Source of the DNA: Reticulitermes lucifugus
Lineage: Eukaryota > Arthropoda > Insecta > Blattodea > Rhinotermitidae
NCBI GenBank assembly: GCA_026260175.1
Contig: JAKCWW010000041.1
Span: forward strand, 103,084 to 167,083
Reading direction: 5' to 3'
DNA length: 64,000 nt
The number at the start of each line of letters is the position of its first letter. The stretch's first letter is position 1. The position numbers and the translations under genes are program-made. Under the pieces are notes generated by a model. It saw only the letters and a list, made by a program, of their open reading frames with translations, had not been told where the DNA came from and ran no database searches. Positions 37,583-50,218 of the stretch are shown piece after piece.

Positions 37583-38949
37583 TACTTATTACATTTATCA
37601 TATCTCCCAGCTAAAAATCTCGAAACTTCTTTCCCCTATTTGATCATTCTCATGATAATTGGTGAAGAAAACAAATTGTGCTGCAGTGTTTCTCCATATT
37701 CGTATTATCTCCTACGTCCTACAAAGTATTCTCCTCAGTTCCTGTTCAAAAATATTTTAATATCCCTATGTTCTCCTGTTACTACTACAAGAAACAATAT
37801 TTCACAAATAAAATAAGAGGTAGGCTTATTATTATACTTTTTATATTTTACTTTTTGCCTTACTTGATACGAGACGAATTGTCTTAAGTATGTGAACTCA
37901 GATGAGTAGACATTTCCCGAATTCAGTTTGATCCGAATTTCTTAGTTATTTTAAAGGCTACTTATATGGGTAAGGCCTCTGCTATCCCAGAATTTGCGGG
38001 CTACAACTCCTCCCAAAGAGCAGTAAAAATTTACCAGTCAGCACCTCTTAATATTCCAGAATATTTTAATCGTAGTAAGCGAGTTTGTGAACGCAGGTTA
38101 GTTACATGAAGAGAGCTTATGCCAAAACATGTATCCACCAGCTTCAGTTGCAATGGCATGAGATTACTAGTTATTATACAGCAAATGACAATCACATTTC
38201 TGTGATCCTTCGAGACACGTTTGTACATGCAAAACTTTCTGTAAAGTGTTAAATGTATCCTACGGTTACAAAAAACAGTCTTTTACAACTTCGTAACACT
38301 TCAAACAGTCTGCGCTTAACAAATTCAGAGAATAGAAGCGGCTGACAGGAGTAACAGAAGTCTCCACTGAAGTAACACAAGACAGGAAGACTTGCCTGCA
38401 AATCAAATGCATTACCTATGTTAACAGAGTCAAAGAGGCTATATTCAAAATGCTAGTAAGACGAGTTAAGGAACTGATAAATTGTAGGGCAAGAACGAAA
38501 GAAAGAAAAAAGAAAACGCACTTGAACACCGCATATCTCAAAAGGTTCTAGTCATTTACCATTTACACGCCAGAGTAAGGTTGATGATAACTAATTAGTG
38601 TACTAAAAAAGGAAATAAATTCAGAACAAAATGTAAGGAAAGCAGGAAAGAGCCAAAGGACTAAAGAAAATAAATAAATAGAGAAAAATCTAACTTATAG
38701 TATATAGAGAATATTAAATAATTTTTAAAAGGAAAGCATAAAATGTACGTTTACGTAAGTTTTACTATTGTACCTGCTGAAAATAAAAACAGAAATATAA
38801 GGATAAAAAAATACTTTAATTTTTACATGTTTAGACATATCGTCTTTAAAACCTGACGTACTATTTTGAATGTTTGATACTTGTCACAGGCTTATTTACT
38901 TTCAAATAGCAACCCCCCCTCAATCTAAATTATTAGCAGTAACATAAAT
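37583..38949. other. AT-rich DNA, nothing recognised
   Basis: Two frames in different registers at 37577-37887 and a minus-strand frame at 38031-38228 have no recognised domain. Confidence 0.45.
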
Positions 38950-38973
38950 ATTATTATTATTGTTATTATTATT
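38950..38973 (+). repeat. (TTA)n microsatellite, imperfect
   Basis: Eight TTA/ATT units with one TTG interruption. Confidence 0.8.
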
Positions 38974-39255
38974 GGAAGTTATGCAGATACCCTACAGATC
39001 ATAAAGGTAAAGGTAAAGCTATCCCATTACAGGACTTTAGGGTTCCAGGAGGCTTAGGCTCCCAGATTTCTAGACAATCGGCACATGAAGGTGGTAAAGT
39101 CGAAAGTTGTCAGCCCTACGCACCTGCCGCCTTTACTCCCCCCCCCCNCCCAGGAAATATTCCTGGTACTCATTTCTGTTATAGGCTGAGTCGACCCCAG
39201 GCCCATAGTGCGACCGCAAGGATTCTGTCAATGAAAAATTCGAATGACACCATCG

Positions 39256-39266
39256 GGAATCGAACC
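39256..39266 (-). promoter_or_regulatory. Pol III B box of SINE C
   Basis: The minus strand reads GGTTCGATTCC, a perfect match to the consensus GGTTCGANTCC. Confidence 0.8.
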
Positions 39267-39299
39267 CGCGACCTCCCGGCTTTTAGTGCAGTGCCTCAA

Positions 39300-39311
39300 C
39301 CAACTACGCCA
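39300..39311 (-). promoter_or_regulatory. Pol III A box of SINE C
   Basis: The minus strand reads TGGCGTAGTTGG, a perfect match to TRGCNNAGYNGG, correctly placed upstream of the B box. Confidence 0.8.
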
Positions 39312-39328
39312 CCACGTGCCCCACAGAT

Positions 39329-39354
39329 TATTTATTTATTTATTTATTTATTTA
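39329..39354 (+). repeat. (TTTA)n microsatellite
   Basis: Six TTTA units directly after the 5' end of SINE C and overlapping its target-site duplication. Confidence 0.85.
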
Positions 39355-42300
39355 ACAGTCTCTTTAACGCAAGACGAGTTCAAATTTCTGCATAATTTCA
39401 GTAACACAAAGAAAAAATCTTGGCATTAATTTCTGCGTACTCGCTATTTTCGAACTACATCTAATGTCATCTGCTTATGGCTCTGAATTTTCTTTAAGGG
39501 TGAGAAAGTATTTGACTCATCACTTTCATCCTAGTTTGGGATATCCTGCAGTAAACTATTTGCATGGTCTGCATAGTATTAGAAAAGTAACTCTTTGGAG
39601 CATATTTTTAGTTGAGACTCTAATATGGTTTTAGATGGACGAGGAATTCAACGACTTATATGGGAACTGAAGTTTGTTTAGTGTTTTCACAAGAAAAACC
39701 ACTGGTTTCTTTGCTGAATCAGCTTAGTACAGCCCACATCTCCATAACCTATTCATTACTTTAACTCTACATTCTCACTACGACATGTCTCTCAACTAAA
39801 CCTTTCCTTTCAGGTCTTCAGATTAAATTCGTGTCTCAAACTCTCAGCCTCTATATGCGTGTTGCGATTTAGCCCCAGTTCAGTCCCTGTGTTCTGTCCC
39901 CCAAATCATACATATTAAGTAATGAAAACAGTCACAAAGCTCAGTACGAAATTATTTTGAGCAAAATTGTGAAAAGATATATAAAAAATACGTTAACTTC
40001 TCCATATTCATGCATCTACAACGGCAGGTTCCAAGACAAAAAATGCACTTCAGCTCATTCTAATATAAACCACCTCAAGGCTGTCTCCAGTCAAAGGCAT
40101 GGAGACTGATAGCCTCTGCACCTACAAGTGTGTGAAAGTTCATTCCTTCATTCCAGATAAAGTAACTTCAGTGACTACAGACATAAGAAGCTTCTTGGTT
40201 ACCACGGCATCTGGGAGGTGTGAATTACTTGAGGATACCAATATACCATTATCATTATTGTACCTGGTGTTCAGTACATCTCCGCCACAGACAGTCCGCA
40301 AAGGGCTGTAGGAATTTACACTACGTATAGTCTGTTCACATATGAAACCAGGTAATCACAAAGCAAACACTCCTCTACTAACCATTTCTAAGAGGTTGCA
40401 TATTCAAGCGGCTTTCAGGCAACTTGTTTTTCATTCAAAATAAAAAATCGCGCTTCAAAAATTGTCTACAATCCAAACACGGTAGGTGAAATACAGGTGC
40501 AATGATGTTTACGTACGGCTTCTATTACTGGAGATAATAAAGATTATAAAGTCTTACTAAGCACAAAAGGGACATGGTTATATCAATATCACATTCGTTT
40601 TAGTATGAATTATTAATTATTATTGATCGCATAAATCTTAGGTGTTATTAAGGTAATACAGTCTCTCGTCAAGCTATTATTAAATCCACAGTCTAGAAGA
40701 ATTATACCTTGATTGATCTACGATCTGTTTAATATTGGAGGATGTTACTCACGACAGTGTGCAAGACTTCACAATTGCAATAAAATTCATAAAAGTTTTA
40801 AGGAATGAGTAGACGATTGCAAATAACTTCGGTCCCGGAGGTTCATGCTTCAGTGAAAAATGATCGGAAAAGGATGCTGAAAGAGAAAAATGTTGGTCTA
40901 TATTAAGACACACTCCAGGCATTTTCTTGGAAGAATAACAAGCCGCGAAAAAATTCGTTTAAGGTAATAGTGTCCAGCCCGACATTGGAGCTTGGTACCA
41001 GGCTGATCAGCACGCTCAGCTTTAGAATTTTTTGAAAATTAAGTAATTACTTAATTTTAATGGAAAATTAGCGTTTTAGGTAGGAGAATTTGAAAGGCTT
41101 GACTTTAAAAACGAATTGTTTAATGAGAAACCCCTAGACCAATATAAAGCAGATGGCAAGGAAGATCGTAATGTAATAGACTGCGACAAAAGGGATTTTA
41201 ATTGATTTATTATAGCTCAAATACGAGAAATTTATCTTTAACTTCTTGGGAATTAATTTTATTTCCAATAGAAGAAGCATAAGGTATTTTCGGTCGCAAA
41301 ATTATTTTTGCAAAAAATGGGATGAAAGGATATTAATTAAATATGAGAATATACGGACTGGCATTATGTAGCTTTACAGTTACAAATAAGCTGGCTATCT
41401 CAAAATATCTGTCACCCTTAATATAAAAGGCCCAACGACAAAATCTAAAACCTCGGTTCAAATGAAAAGTTTAAAACAAAACAGTAATAAGCCACAATCA
41501 TAAAGAGCCAGATAGTAATTTTACGTACGTCAATAAATGTGGTGTACTTATAGCTTAAGAATATTCAAATTGGACTAAAATATATCCAAGATCTTTTCGA
41601 AATGTGGCCTTTGAAGAATCGAATTTTTTTATCTTCAAAATCCTGGAAACCACTATAGTGCTAATGAATATGTAGTTAAATAGTCTCTCACACTTACAGG
41701 ATGCTGCACCCACGTTCTGACCCAAGATGACGTCACGCTTGCACGTAAGAATGCAACAATTCTGAAAGCAAGAAGGGACAATCTTGAAAAGGTAATATAG
41801 TTGAAAACTAATAACTGATTAAGAACGTGACAAGCATCTAGAGACGATAACTCGAGATCTTTGCTTTTTTCTTATGCATAAAAAATAAATCAACTTGTAT
41901 TCAGCAGGCTGTTGCTTCCAGCATGACGTTATATTTTCTCAAGCTTAGGACATCACTTGGTGTAAGAAGCGTTTTTAGTTTATTAACAGCCTTTAACAGC
42001 AAGAATCGTTTACTTATATTACAAGAGGAATTGTCAATATTCAAAAATAGCTAAACTTCTTGGTGTGTACAGGAAAAAAACTAAAAAGTGATAAACATTT
42101 AAGTTAAATATATTACCTATTCACTCTCTTCTACACTTGTGTATTCAATCCCACACTCTGGGTGTATAGGGCCTTGTGAGCCGGTTTTTTTTAAACAGGG
42201 CAGATCCGTGCTGTATAAGGATTCTTAATTCTAATTCCCCGCCATAACGGCACCGTTTTGAAGACACTTAAAATTGGCATATACGTAAGATGTTGGTGGT

Positions 42301-42800
42301 TTGAAACATCGCGTGAAAATTAAAACGACTTCACATGTTTGAATCAGGCGTGTCAAAGGACTAAGTGGACAATACGGGAATGCGCAGCAATGCTAACTAT
42401 ACCCACCGCAAAGTGCCCGTCTCGAGTGCTGACTCTATGAAATGTTTTCAGCCGCAACAGTGAGCATAGGTGTAACACAGCACGCTGACCGATCTCTAGA
42501 CATTTCTGTTACGTTACAATTAAAGCTACTAGCTATTTTCAGCCTCAAATCCTCCATCATGTGCCATATATACAGTCACACGTAACAATATTTTTAAAAA
42601 GAACGTGCACTGAAATTCTTTCGGAAACTTCTTTGTCGCTCGGTTTGTGTTTATTGCCTCATGACAAATCTTATGGACATGAAAACTTCCCTTGGGCTCA
42701 GTAATCGTGCGATATACTCGTAAATTCTTAGACACCATCAAATGTAAGACTCACCGCAATTTGAAAAATAAAATTTAATAAGAAGTACTGTTTATCTTAG
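39355..42800. other. AT-rich DNA, nothing recognised
   Basis: The ATG-started 70-codon frame at 40099-40311 and the minus-strand frame at 42529-42741 have no recognised domain. No repeat family member was noticed. Confidence 0.45.
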
Positions 42801-42938
42801 AATGGGTAGGTACTCCTCCTGCGTGCTGAGTAGATCTGTAGACATAATCTACCACCGTGCTGAGTACAGCTATAGATCTACTCCACTTCCTTGCCTCCTA
42901 TGACATGTTATGCAATGACCTTTACCTTTAGGTAAAGA
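42801..42938 (+). repeat. SINE A 3' fragment with internal duplication
   Basis: The end, CTACTCCACTTCCTTGCCTC followed about 20 bases later by GACCTTTACCTTTAG, matches the 3' hairpin region and tail of SINE A. The first hairpin unit is present twice, 34 bases apart (CGTGCTGAGTA at 42822 and 42856). The head and body are absent. Confidence 0.5.
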
Positions 42939-44523
42939 AAAACTTTGATTAAAATGTGCAAAATACGTAACAACTTTTTGAAATTTAAGCTTTCAAATAT
43001 GTTTCAAGGTTTCATTAAATTTCAAATATTTACCGAAATTACCTGAAATATTGTTTAAATATTACCTTGTACTCAACCATGTAAATGTGCCCTGATAATG
43101 AGGTAAATAACTTCTAGTGAAGTACGAAATAACGTACTGATTTAATAAACATTTTGCCTTATGCGTTAATGAAATAACAATAGGGTGATGTAAGTTTTTT
43201 AACTGGTTTAACACATAATCTTGCAGACTCTCTATGAAAATACTGTGAGAGTATCCGCAGATTTGGATCGCTTTATCGATGAAATTCTACCATTGAAATT
43301 ATCATCATATGAGTATTCCCTGCAATGAACACATTAACTTCTATCAATTTCCAAAAAATTGCACTTTGTTACCCCATAAATTATAATTACTACCTCATGA
43401 ATAATTTCTTAAAAATAAACAAAAATGAACAGTTTATGATTATTCTACACCTTCGAATTACTCGGACGGACTGTGGAATATTAAACGCATAGTAATAACA
43501 GCACATATGTGGCCTATAATTTTAAAATCAAGGGACGTTGGAAAGGGGAAAATATCTAATATTACCATAACTTAATTCCTCAAGGACTTGAATTCGACAG
43601 AAGAGCTTACAAGGCTACAAACTTTTTACCTTGAAACAGACAACCTCGATTCTTTTAATTTCTTCTGCTATAGTATTCTACCCCAGGGATGGATGAAAAA
43701 ATCACACGATAATAAGAAATACAAGCTGTGAATTTATTACGACCAGGAGGCAGATAGTAACTAATGTTTCTGTTATGATGTAAACAAACAGTTCTCTAAC
43801 GTTCTTTTCCCATAACAAGCTTCCTGTTGCCTTACATATGAAATAACGAACTCCAGGCATGTTTTAAATGGTAGCTAGATTATATAACAATGAAAGGTGT
43901 AAAATTAGTTTGATATAATTTGAAAAAGCGAAATAAATATTAGTTTCAAGTTACATCAATCGCTGTGTACACTACAGTCAACAAACCTAGAGTTATATTA
44001 CATCGAACACACATGTTTTCTGTCATTATAATAGCTGAGTTAGCTTAAAGACTATACACGAAAGAAAGGTGTATTCATCATACTGACATAACATGCGTAA
44101 AAGAGCGCTCAGCATTTTGCAAAGAAAATGGTTTGTCCCTACCCCTCTCTTACATTTCAACTGCGCACTGCAAAAATTTTGTCGTCTTGAGAATGGGTAG
44201 ATATCTACGTTGATATATTTTAACTTCATATAACAAATAATAAAAAGGACGGCTTTGCAATTTCCGACTTGCTAGCAAAGCTAGTTCCACTCTGCATGTA
44301 ACTGACGTTTATATATTAATAGATGTTTGTTAAAAATTAAACTTTTTTTAAACTTTGTGATGCCTGTTAATGTTTATATCTAACGCCCGGCTTAAAAATA
44401 AAATACCTGAATATTTTCCTCATAATTTATTTATGCGTTCCGTACGATTCTATGGAAAAGAAAATATTGTTTCCCCATTCTTTGAAATTATCAAGTGACT
44501 AATTCCTTTTTTCCGCATTCAGT
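42939..44523. other. AT-rich DNA, nothing recognised
   Basis: A 67-codon minus-strand frame (44026-44229) has no recognised domain. Confidence 0.45.
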
Positions 44524-44718
44524 AGCCCCGGTGTTCACTCAGCCTCTAGCAGAAAGGAGTGCTTAGACATTTTCTTGCGGGTAAAGTGCGGCAGGAGAGT
44601 AGAGGTGACAACTCTGCCTTTCTGGTTGTGCCGAATATCAGAGTAAGGATGGAATCCCAACATTCCATTTCCCCTCTGAGTCTTCATGAATTGTTACGGA
44701 AAACTTTACCTTTACACA
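44524..44718 (+). repeat. SINE A variant, 5' truncated
   Basis: CACTCAGCCTCTAGCAG (44536), TTGCGGGTAAAGTGCGGCAG (44574), and then CCCCTCTGAGTCTTCATGAA (44671) and AAACTTTACCTTTAC (44701) keep SINE A order. The middle is altered and the tRNA-like head is missing. The 94-codon frame across it is a by-product. Confidence 0.6.
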
Positions 44719-45472
44719 GCGATTACCTACTGATCCTTGTAACTGAAAATACTGTGTTTTGTGAGATACGGATTGAATTGCTATATAAAATACAGTTTCA
44801 TTTTAGTCTCCAAAGTTTTAAGGCACCTTTGAAGCGTATTTAAATGAAAGGCTTTGCTACCAGAAAAAAAAATATTTTAATAGCTGAAATATAGACCCAG
44901 CCTGCTACAGTTCAACTTTTACGGTATTTACTAGTTCCTTGCTTGCTTGCACATACATGTTATTATGACACTGTCTATGTACACGCTGCCTTAAATCCAG
45001 TTCTCTCGTTTATTAATTAATTATAACCGAAATTAATACATTAATGTTAAGATTTAATACGATTTAGAGTGTCTGTTTACTGTTTTTAAGTTTCTATCTC
45101 TTCAATAAAAGCAACAGAGGGTATAAAAGTACAGTGATGTGTTGGAAGCGCTGTGTCTCCTAACATTTTTCTACATATCAATGCGTCGTTCATTAGCGTG
45201 AACTCTTACCTCATAGGCAAACGCTAGAAAAAGGGTAGTGTGCAAGAATATGATATGTTTCAATGACGTAAGATGCTATTAAAATTGCTTTGAAACTTCA
45301 GTAAATAATTGCCATTCGGCACGGTGTAACATCCCAGAAGTTTTGAATTTTCGGCAATACAGCAGCCAGAACCGAAAACCTCTTGTGTTCTGGTGTCTGG
45401 TATATGGCCACGAGTGTCACATAGACTTACTGCAAACCGGATACACCTCTCTTTACTTCCATGGTGGAAGAG
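44719..45472. other. AT-rich DNA, nothing recognised
   Basis: No gene or repeat recognised. The last 150 bases lead into the promoter-like site. Confidence 0.4.
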
Positions 45473-45512
45473 TATATAAGGGCACTAAGAAAATCTTTAG
45501 TCGGTGCTCAGT
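45473..45512 (+). promoter_or_regulatory. Promoter-like TATA box plus Inr
   Basis: TATATAAG (45473-45480) is a perfect TATAWAAR box. TCAGT (45508-45512) is the arthropod initiator core. The spacing from TATA to the initiator A is 37 bases, a few more than usual (about 30). About 60 bases downstream, CCA/GTGAGT (45571-45579) could be a first splice donor. If real, the first exon (about 45510-45573) would have no ATG. The 86-codon frame at 45343-45603 overlaps the site and is not supported. Confidence 0.25.
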
Positions 45513-45603
45513 TTTACAGCCACGAATTCTCAGATTAAACCGAGCGGCAAGTGTTCAAAGAGATAAACTGCCAGTGAGTGGCGAGTGTGAGATGATGTAC
45601 TGA

Positions 45604-46546
45604 TTATTTTAAAGGAACAGTCATGTTTCCTGTCGTCATTAACACCCCTTTCTTCAGACTGTATTTCCTACCATCACCAGGGAATACTTATCCTCAAAAA
45701 CATCTCAATTATGCGAGTGGCTTTCTTCCGATACGGAGCGGCAGGCAATGCGGAACATGGCACTTGGCTGCCCGGTAACCGGTAAGCTATTGTCCCCTCG
45801 CTATTCGTTGTTTCCAAACGCCTACATGAACAACAGATTGCCTTGTTTAACTGAACGGGTTTCATTCTCTTAGATACAGACCTAATAAAGGGAAAGCTAT
45901 ATGACATTATTTGACACAGATTTAGCAGCAAAGAGTGACCGAGAAAATGTGATTTCATAGCCGTTGAGGTAACAAAGTATAATCCCCTAGATTCTTTTTT
46001 AGCTATTTGTCTTACATAACTGGCATAATACTTAAACAAATTAAACAACTTAAAAATTAATGCAGTACAAACGCAGTAAGAATACCAGGCTGAAATCCGC
46101 AATTTGTTCAATGGCTCTGTATAGTAGGGAGTACTTTGAAAATATTAAAAAATAAATAATAATAATTCTATTCATTTGTTATTAAAGTGCTGGTACAACT
46201 GCCGTAAAACCAATTACAGAAAAAGCACTGGAACACAAGAAAAATGCACAAATAACAAACAACAAAAGAAAAGAAAACCTACATAGGCCTACGTGATATC
46301 TTGTTTATATCTTTTCGAATTATGTTCTTTGGATATGCGTTAACGCCGTTTTAAGTGGTTGCGTGCCCGATAAAACTTCACTTTTTATTCAGTGTTCAGA
46401 CTACTGTTTTCGCACACCAGATATAATTTGTATTAGGGCCTACAAAATACTATTTAAGATTGAAGGTTTTATGATTCACCACTGAATTGATTTATGCCTA
46501 GAATAATTCTATGTGAACTTCCACAACAAGCTTATAGTTCCGACTG
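45604..46546. other. AT-rich DNA with a 145-codon frame
   Basis: The minus-strand frame 45674-46111 has no recognised domain. Its C-terminal half is GC-richer, but I know of nothing like it. No gene is called. Confidence 0.35.
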
Positions 46547-46584
46547 CCCCTGAAGATGATCTTGTAACATGGAAACATATCGGC
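46547..46584 (+). repeat. CTGAAGA-stem-GAAAC motif (H4)
   Basis: CTGAAGA (46550-46556), a loop stretch, then GAAAC (46572-46576) followed by ATATCGG. Bases CC before CTGAAGA could pair with GG after the putative cleavage triplet, as in hammerhead stem I, but the triplet is ATC rather than GTC. Confidence 0.45.
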
Positions 46585-47103
46585 AAAAAATTAAATATTT
46601 CAATACAACTTGTTTTGTAAGATATTTGCTCCTTCCTACAGAGTAATAGTACTTAGAAACTGTGCATTCTGTAAGCTCAGGTGCTGCAGTAATTGGAGGA
46701 GAAAACGGTAGCATTATTCTACTCGTATTTTAACACTTCGAAGACTGAAAATCATCTGATTTATGTACAGAGCGTTAGTTCGCACATTACAGTTTAATGA
46801 GTCCGTTTCCATCAAAAGAGTAATTATTTAATTGTTTTAAGAAAATAATGAGTATTTGTTATTAGAATCGTACGAAACACGTACATATATTGTGTGAGAA
46901 AAATTCATATATAATTTTTAAACGTTACGAGAAGTAGTACATGTAACTAAATTGAAATTTAAACAGTTAAATTAAAAAGAGTGTTTTGAGGATTTTAATT
47001 GTTGTTTTGTTGTGAAAAATTTTATCAAGGTTTAACTAAGATTAAACAAGTAATTGTTTTCAAATTCGTTGCCTAAAACAACGCCTTGTTTGTGATTGTT
47101 TAG
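46585..47103. other. AT-rich DNA, nothing recognised
   Basis: No gene or repeat recognised. The last 20 bases form a pyrimidine-rich run ending TTTAG, the possible acceptor of the exon-like block that follows. Confidence 0.4.
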
Positions 47104-47176
47104 ATTGCCCGCCCATACTGGCGTCTAATAATGCTAGGCCGGAAATTGTAGGGAACAAACCTTCCTCAGGCCGTAG
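47104..47176 (+). other. Candidate 73-bp internal exon
   Basis: A GC-richer block (about half G+C in AT-rich DNA) is bounded on the left by an acceptor-like tract (TTGTTTGTGATTGTTTAG) and on the right by a consensus donor (AG/GTAAGTAT, 47175-47184). One frame is open through it (23 full codons, reading CPPILASNNARPEIVGNK and on); the other two contain stops. I recognise no protein. It could be a 5'-UTR or coding exon of a gene extending outside the window, possibly starting at the promoter-like site near 45500, or chance. Confidence 0.22.
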
Positions 47177-50100
47177 GTAAGTATTTATATTGTTTCCCTC
47201 GTTTTGAGATTCCTTTCTTTAATTTGTTTTTGTAATTAGTAGTTAAATAAGGGTTAGTTTATGTTGGCGATACTAAAAATACGATTACTCGAAAGCATGT
47301 CCAGTCAATAACGTATAAATTTACGGGAAAAGCTTTTTCGACTACATAGTTTCGATATACGCCACTTTCCTAAGAGCATTCCCCATTAAAATCTAAGATA
47401 TTTGGTCAACATCTCCTTACAAGTGTCTAAAATGCTGTCAGATCTATATGATTTCATTCTTATAGCTTTCAGTTTCAACTTTATTTAGATGAAATTGTCA
47501 ACTACAGAAATTTTAATATATGCCAGAGTTTTATGACGATACCGTATCTGAGCATTGTTGCGTCCATAATCTCTACAGTACTCCTAAAGATCGGATAAAT
47601 TTACGAGTTACGTAACATTGACATCTTTCAGGTAAATATTGTTAGACAAAAGACTATTAACATAAAAAATGTATAGGCTACACTCCTCTCAAAGCACTTT
47701 GATTAAAAAAACTTGTACAGTCGCCCCTTCGTAGAAAACATATCGGTAATTTAAGCAGCAAAAATTAGTTTCTGTGGAGCATAGAGTAAAATTATGCAAA
47801 GCCAATTTATTCAAGAATCATTACACATTATATGAAGTTACTAGCCGTTCTATTTACAAGCGTCACAAACATTTGGAATGTAAACAAGAGAGTAGAAAGA
47901 AGAGTTCAGGTTTCTCGTGTTTTGTAAAAATCTCACCTAAAATTTGAAGAGTATAAATAAAATGTAACACACCTGTAAGGCTAGGATCTAATAATAAAAA
48001 GTTACTGCCGTTTAGCCTGAAATGGCAAACTTTTTTAGGCAAGTTTTTATTTGCAAAATTCTGATATATATCAAATTCATCTGCTCCTCGCCCGATTTCT
48101 TCTAATGTAGAAATTTTTAAATTTTTCTTTACTATGTTATAAATATAGCATGAATATTTTTCACGTGACTAAAACAAGTTAAACTGAGCACTTATTTTTG
48201 GGCGGACATTTCTTTATGTAAAGTATATCGAATTAATGAAAAGCAGCAATATTTTAAATTGACCCTCTCCGACCATGCACTTCTCTAACACCATTTATAC
48301 AGTGACCTTTGTGTAATTAATAGCTGACTCTATGAACTACATCAGTATTTCCAACGTCGTCCTAAATTAAACTCTAAAATTACTTACACACTTTGATGCA
48401 CTGCATGAAAGAGCCAACTAATTTTTCTTACTTTTTATTAAATCAAATTCTGACATGACTTTTTCTGTTATTTGCCACTATGGATCGCCATAACATTTGC
48501 ATAGTGACTGCCAAGTAAAAACAATTGAGTAGACAAATATTTCTGTGCGTGTGAATGACAAACAGACACAAAATAATAGGACAGCGGGATTGAGGAACGA
48601 AGAAAGACGCTGCATAGTCGGAAATTTTTATGTGATAGGTTAATAAATGTCGAATTAATAGAGGCTGGAAGGCATTTCTACCTGTATAAGTCTGCCCTGC
48701 TCCCACATTTATCCAGTAGCGAGAATATTAAAATTTCGGGTTCTTTTATTCTGAGCAAGGTATAAAGAATTTCTAAAATTAATTAAAATTTTCAGACGAT
48801 CATGCCTTATCAGGTAAGAAATAATGCCTTTATAAGACAAATTCCAAAGTTCTTTGAATTCCTACATGCACGTGTTATGCATTTTATGCGTATCACTGCC
48901 CATTTATATTCCAAGCTACCTCTCATGCACGATAAGGAATTTTACTACTGACAGCAACACGTGACGCGCAGTTTAATATAGGTCACAATGCCAGACTAAC
49001 ATTAGAGCGAAGGTAGATACTCACGTGTCTTCAGACTGACGTTTTAACATACTTGGCAAACAAATTACAGAAGTGTAGTGTCATGTGGTAAGTACTGGCA
49101 ATGCGGTATTCAAGCTAAAGTTGATAGACGTTTTAAGGTTTCGAACATTCATTTGATTACTTGAATAAACTGGACTTAATTTTCATCAAATCTGTGAATT
49201 ATTTTCCACCAAAACATAGACTGTGTTCAGTACACACGACCTAGGTAAAAACACGTTATATAGAATGTTAAAGTTTTACCTTCAAAATTGGCACTAGGCA
49301 CAGTGGGGGGGGGGTCATAACATATGACAAGAATACAAGCCCTGTTAAGTTGTGGTGAAAGAGCACCTGATCAAAAGATTCTCATTTATTACGGAAGCTG
49401 AAATTTCACTGTCGCTTTCCGAGAGCCTGCAAACGGATCTTACATTGAGGATGCCGAATCCAATCCATTTCTTGATGAATGTTAATATCAATAATAATGC
49501 CTTCCATATCTAAAATCTTTGAGACATAATGATGGCAAATTTGCGGGTTCCATAGAAGATTTTTTGTAAATTTCTTGGAAAAGGCACAAAAACGTAAGAT
49601 TATTTGGATTCCTATCAGAAAAGTAAGTTTCGGTATTTCTGTCTCTTATTTTGTACGACTCATTTCATTAAATATTTATTTCAGTGAGTTATAAGATGCA
49701 GTTTTCTTCTAAGATACTTAAAACAAAAAACAACTGAAGCTCATTTGCGAACAATGCTATAAAACATTAAATCTGATAAACATTTATGTATATTCTTACG
49801 AATCCAAAATAGCTTCCAATCAGTTCTTTTCTTTTGTTAAATGTAAGTATGCGTTTCCATTGTAAAACATTGTAAATATACTTGATATTTTAAAACAGAT
49901 TTTAAATTTTTACCTTATTAGTAAATTTATTGCTAAATTTATGGGACGGTTTCCATAGACTTATTTTATTCCTTAAGAAATCTTAAAAGTAAAGCAAACG
50001 CAGAAGAAACTGTTTTATTTATGAGCATTGGAATTAAAAGCGGATTTGTGTATTAGAGGAAAACAATGCTTACATTTTCTTTTCTTTAATAAGTGTATTC

Positions 50101-50218
50101 GTTTAAGATTTTCATAGCAAGTAGTTATCGAATATTGTCTTCTTTAACATAAATGTGTTTATTTAGACGCTTGCAGTTTTAGACAATACCTGAAATTCAC
50201 ACACTTTCCAACACTACC
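47177..50218. other. AT-rich DNA, nothing recognised
   Basis: An 87-codon minus-strand frame at 48443-48706 has no recognised domain. A run of ten G lies at 49305-49314. No repeat copy was seen. Confidence 0.45.

Larger units (their letters stand above)
39003..39322 (-). repeat. SINE C copy, intact pol III boxes
   Basis: About 320 bp on the minus strand. The head GGGGCACGTGGTGGCGTAGT carries perfect A and B boxes. The body contains GGGGTCGACTCAGCCTATAA and CTTCATGTGCCGATTGTC. It ends in two to three AAAGGT (reverse TTTACC) units. The flanks ACAGATCAT (38994-39002) and ACAGATTAT (39323-39331) match at eight of nine bases, a likely target-site duplication. A homopolymer C run with one N (39148) lies inside. 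The 61-codon frame at 39244-39429 is the familiar spurious translation of such heads. Confidence 0.85.

Noticed and set aside
39244-39429. 61-codon frame as a protein
   Set aside because: It is the translated complement of the SINE C tRNA-like head plus a TTTA microsatellite.
48796-48813. 18-nt micro-exon between TTTTCAG and CAG/GTAAGAAA
   Set aside because: Splice-like strings this short arise often in AT-rich DNA; there is no other support.
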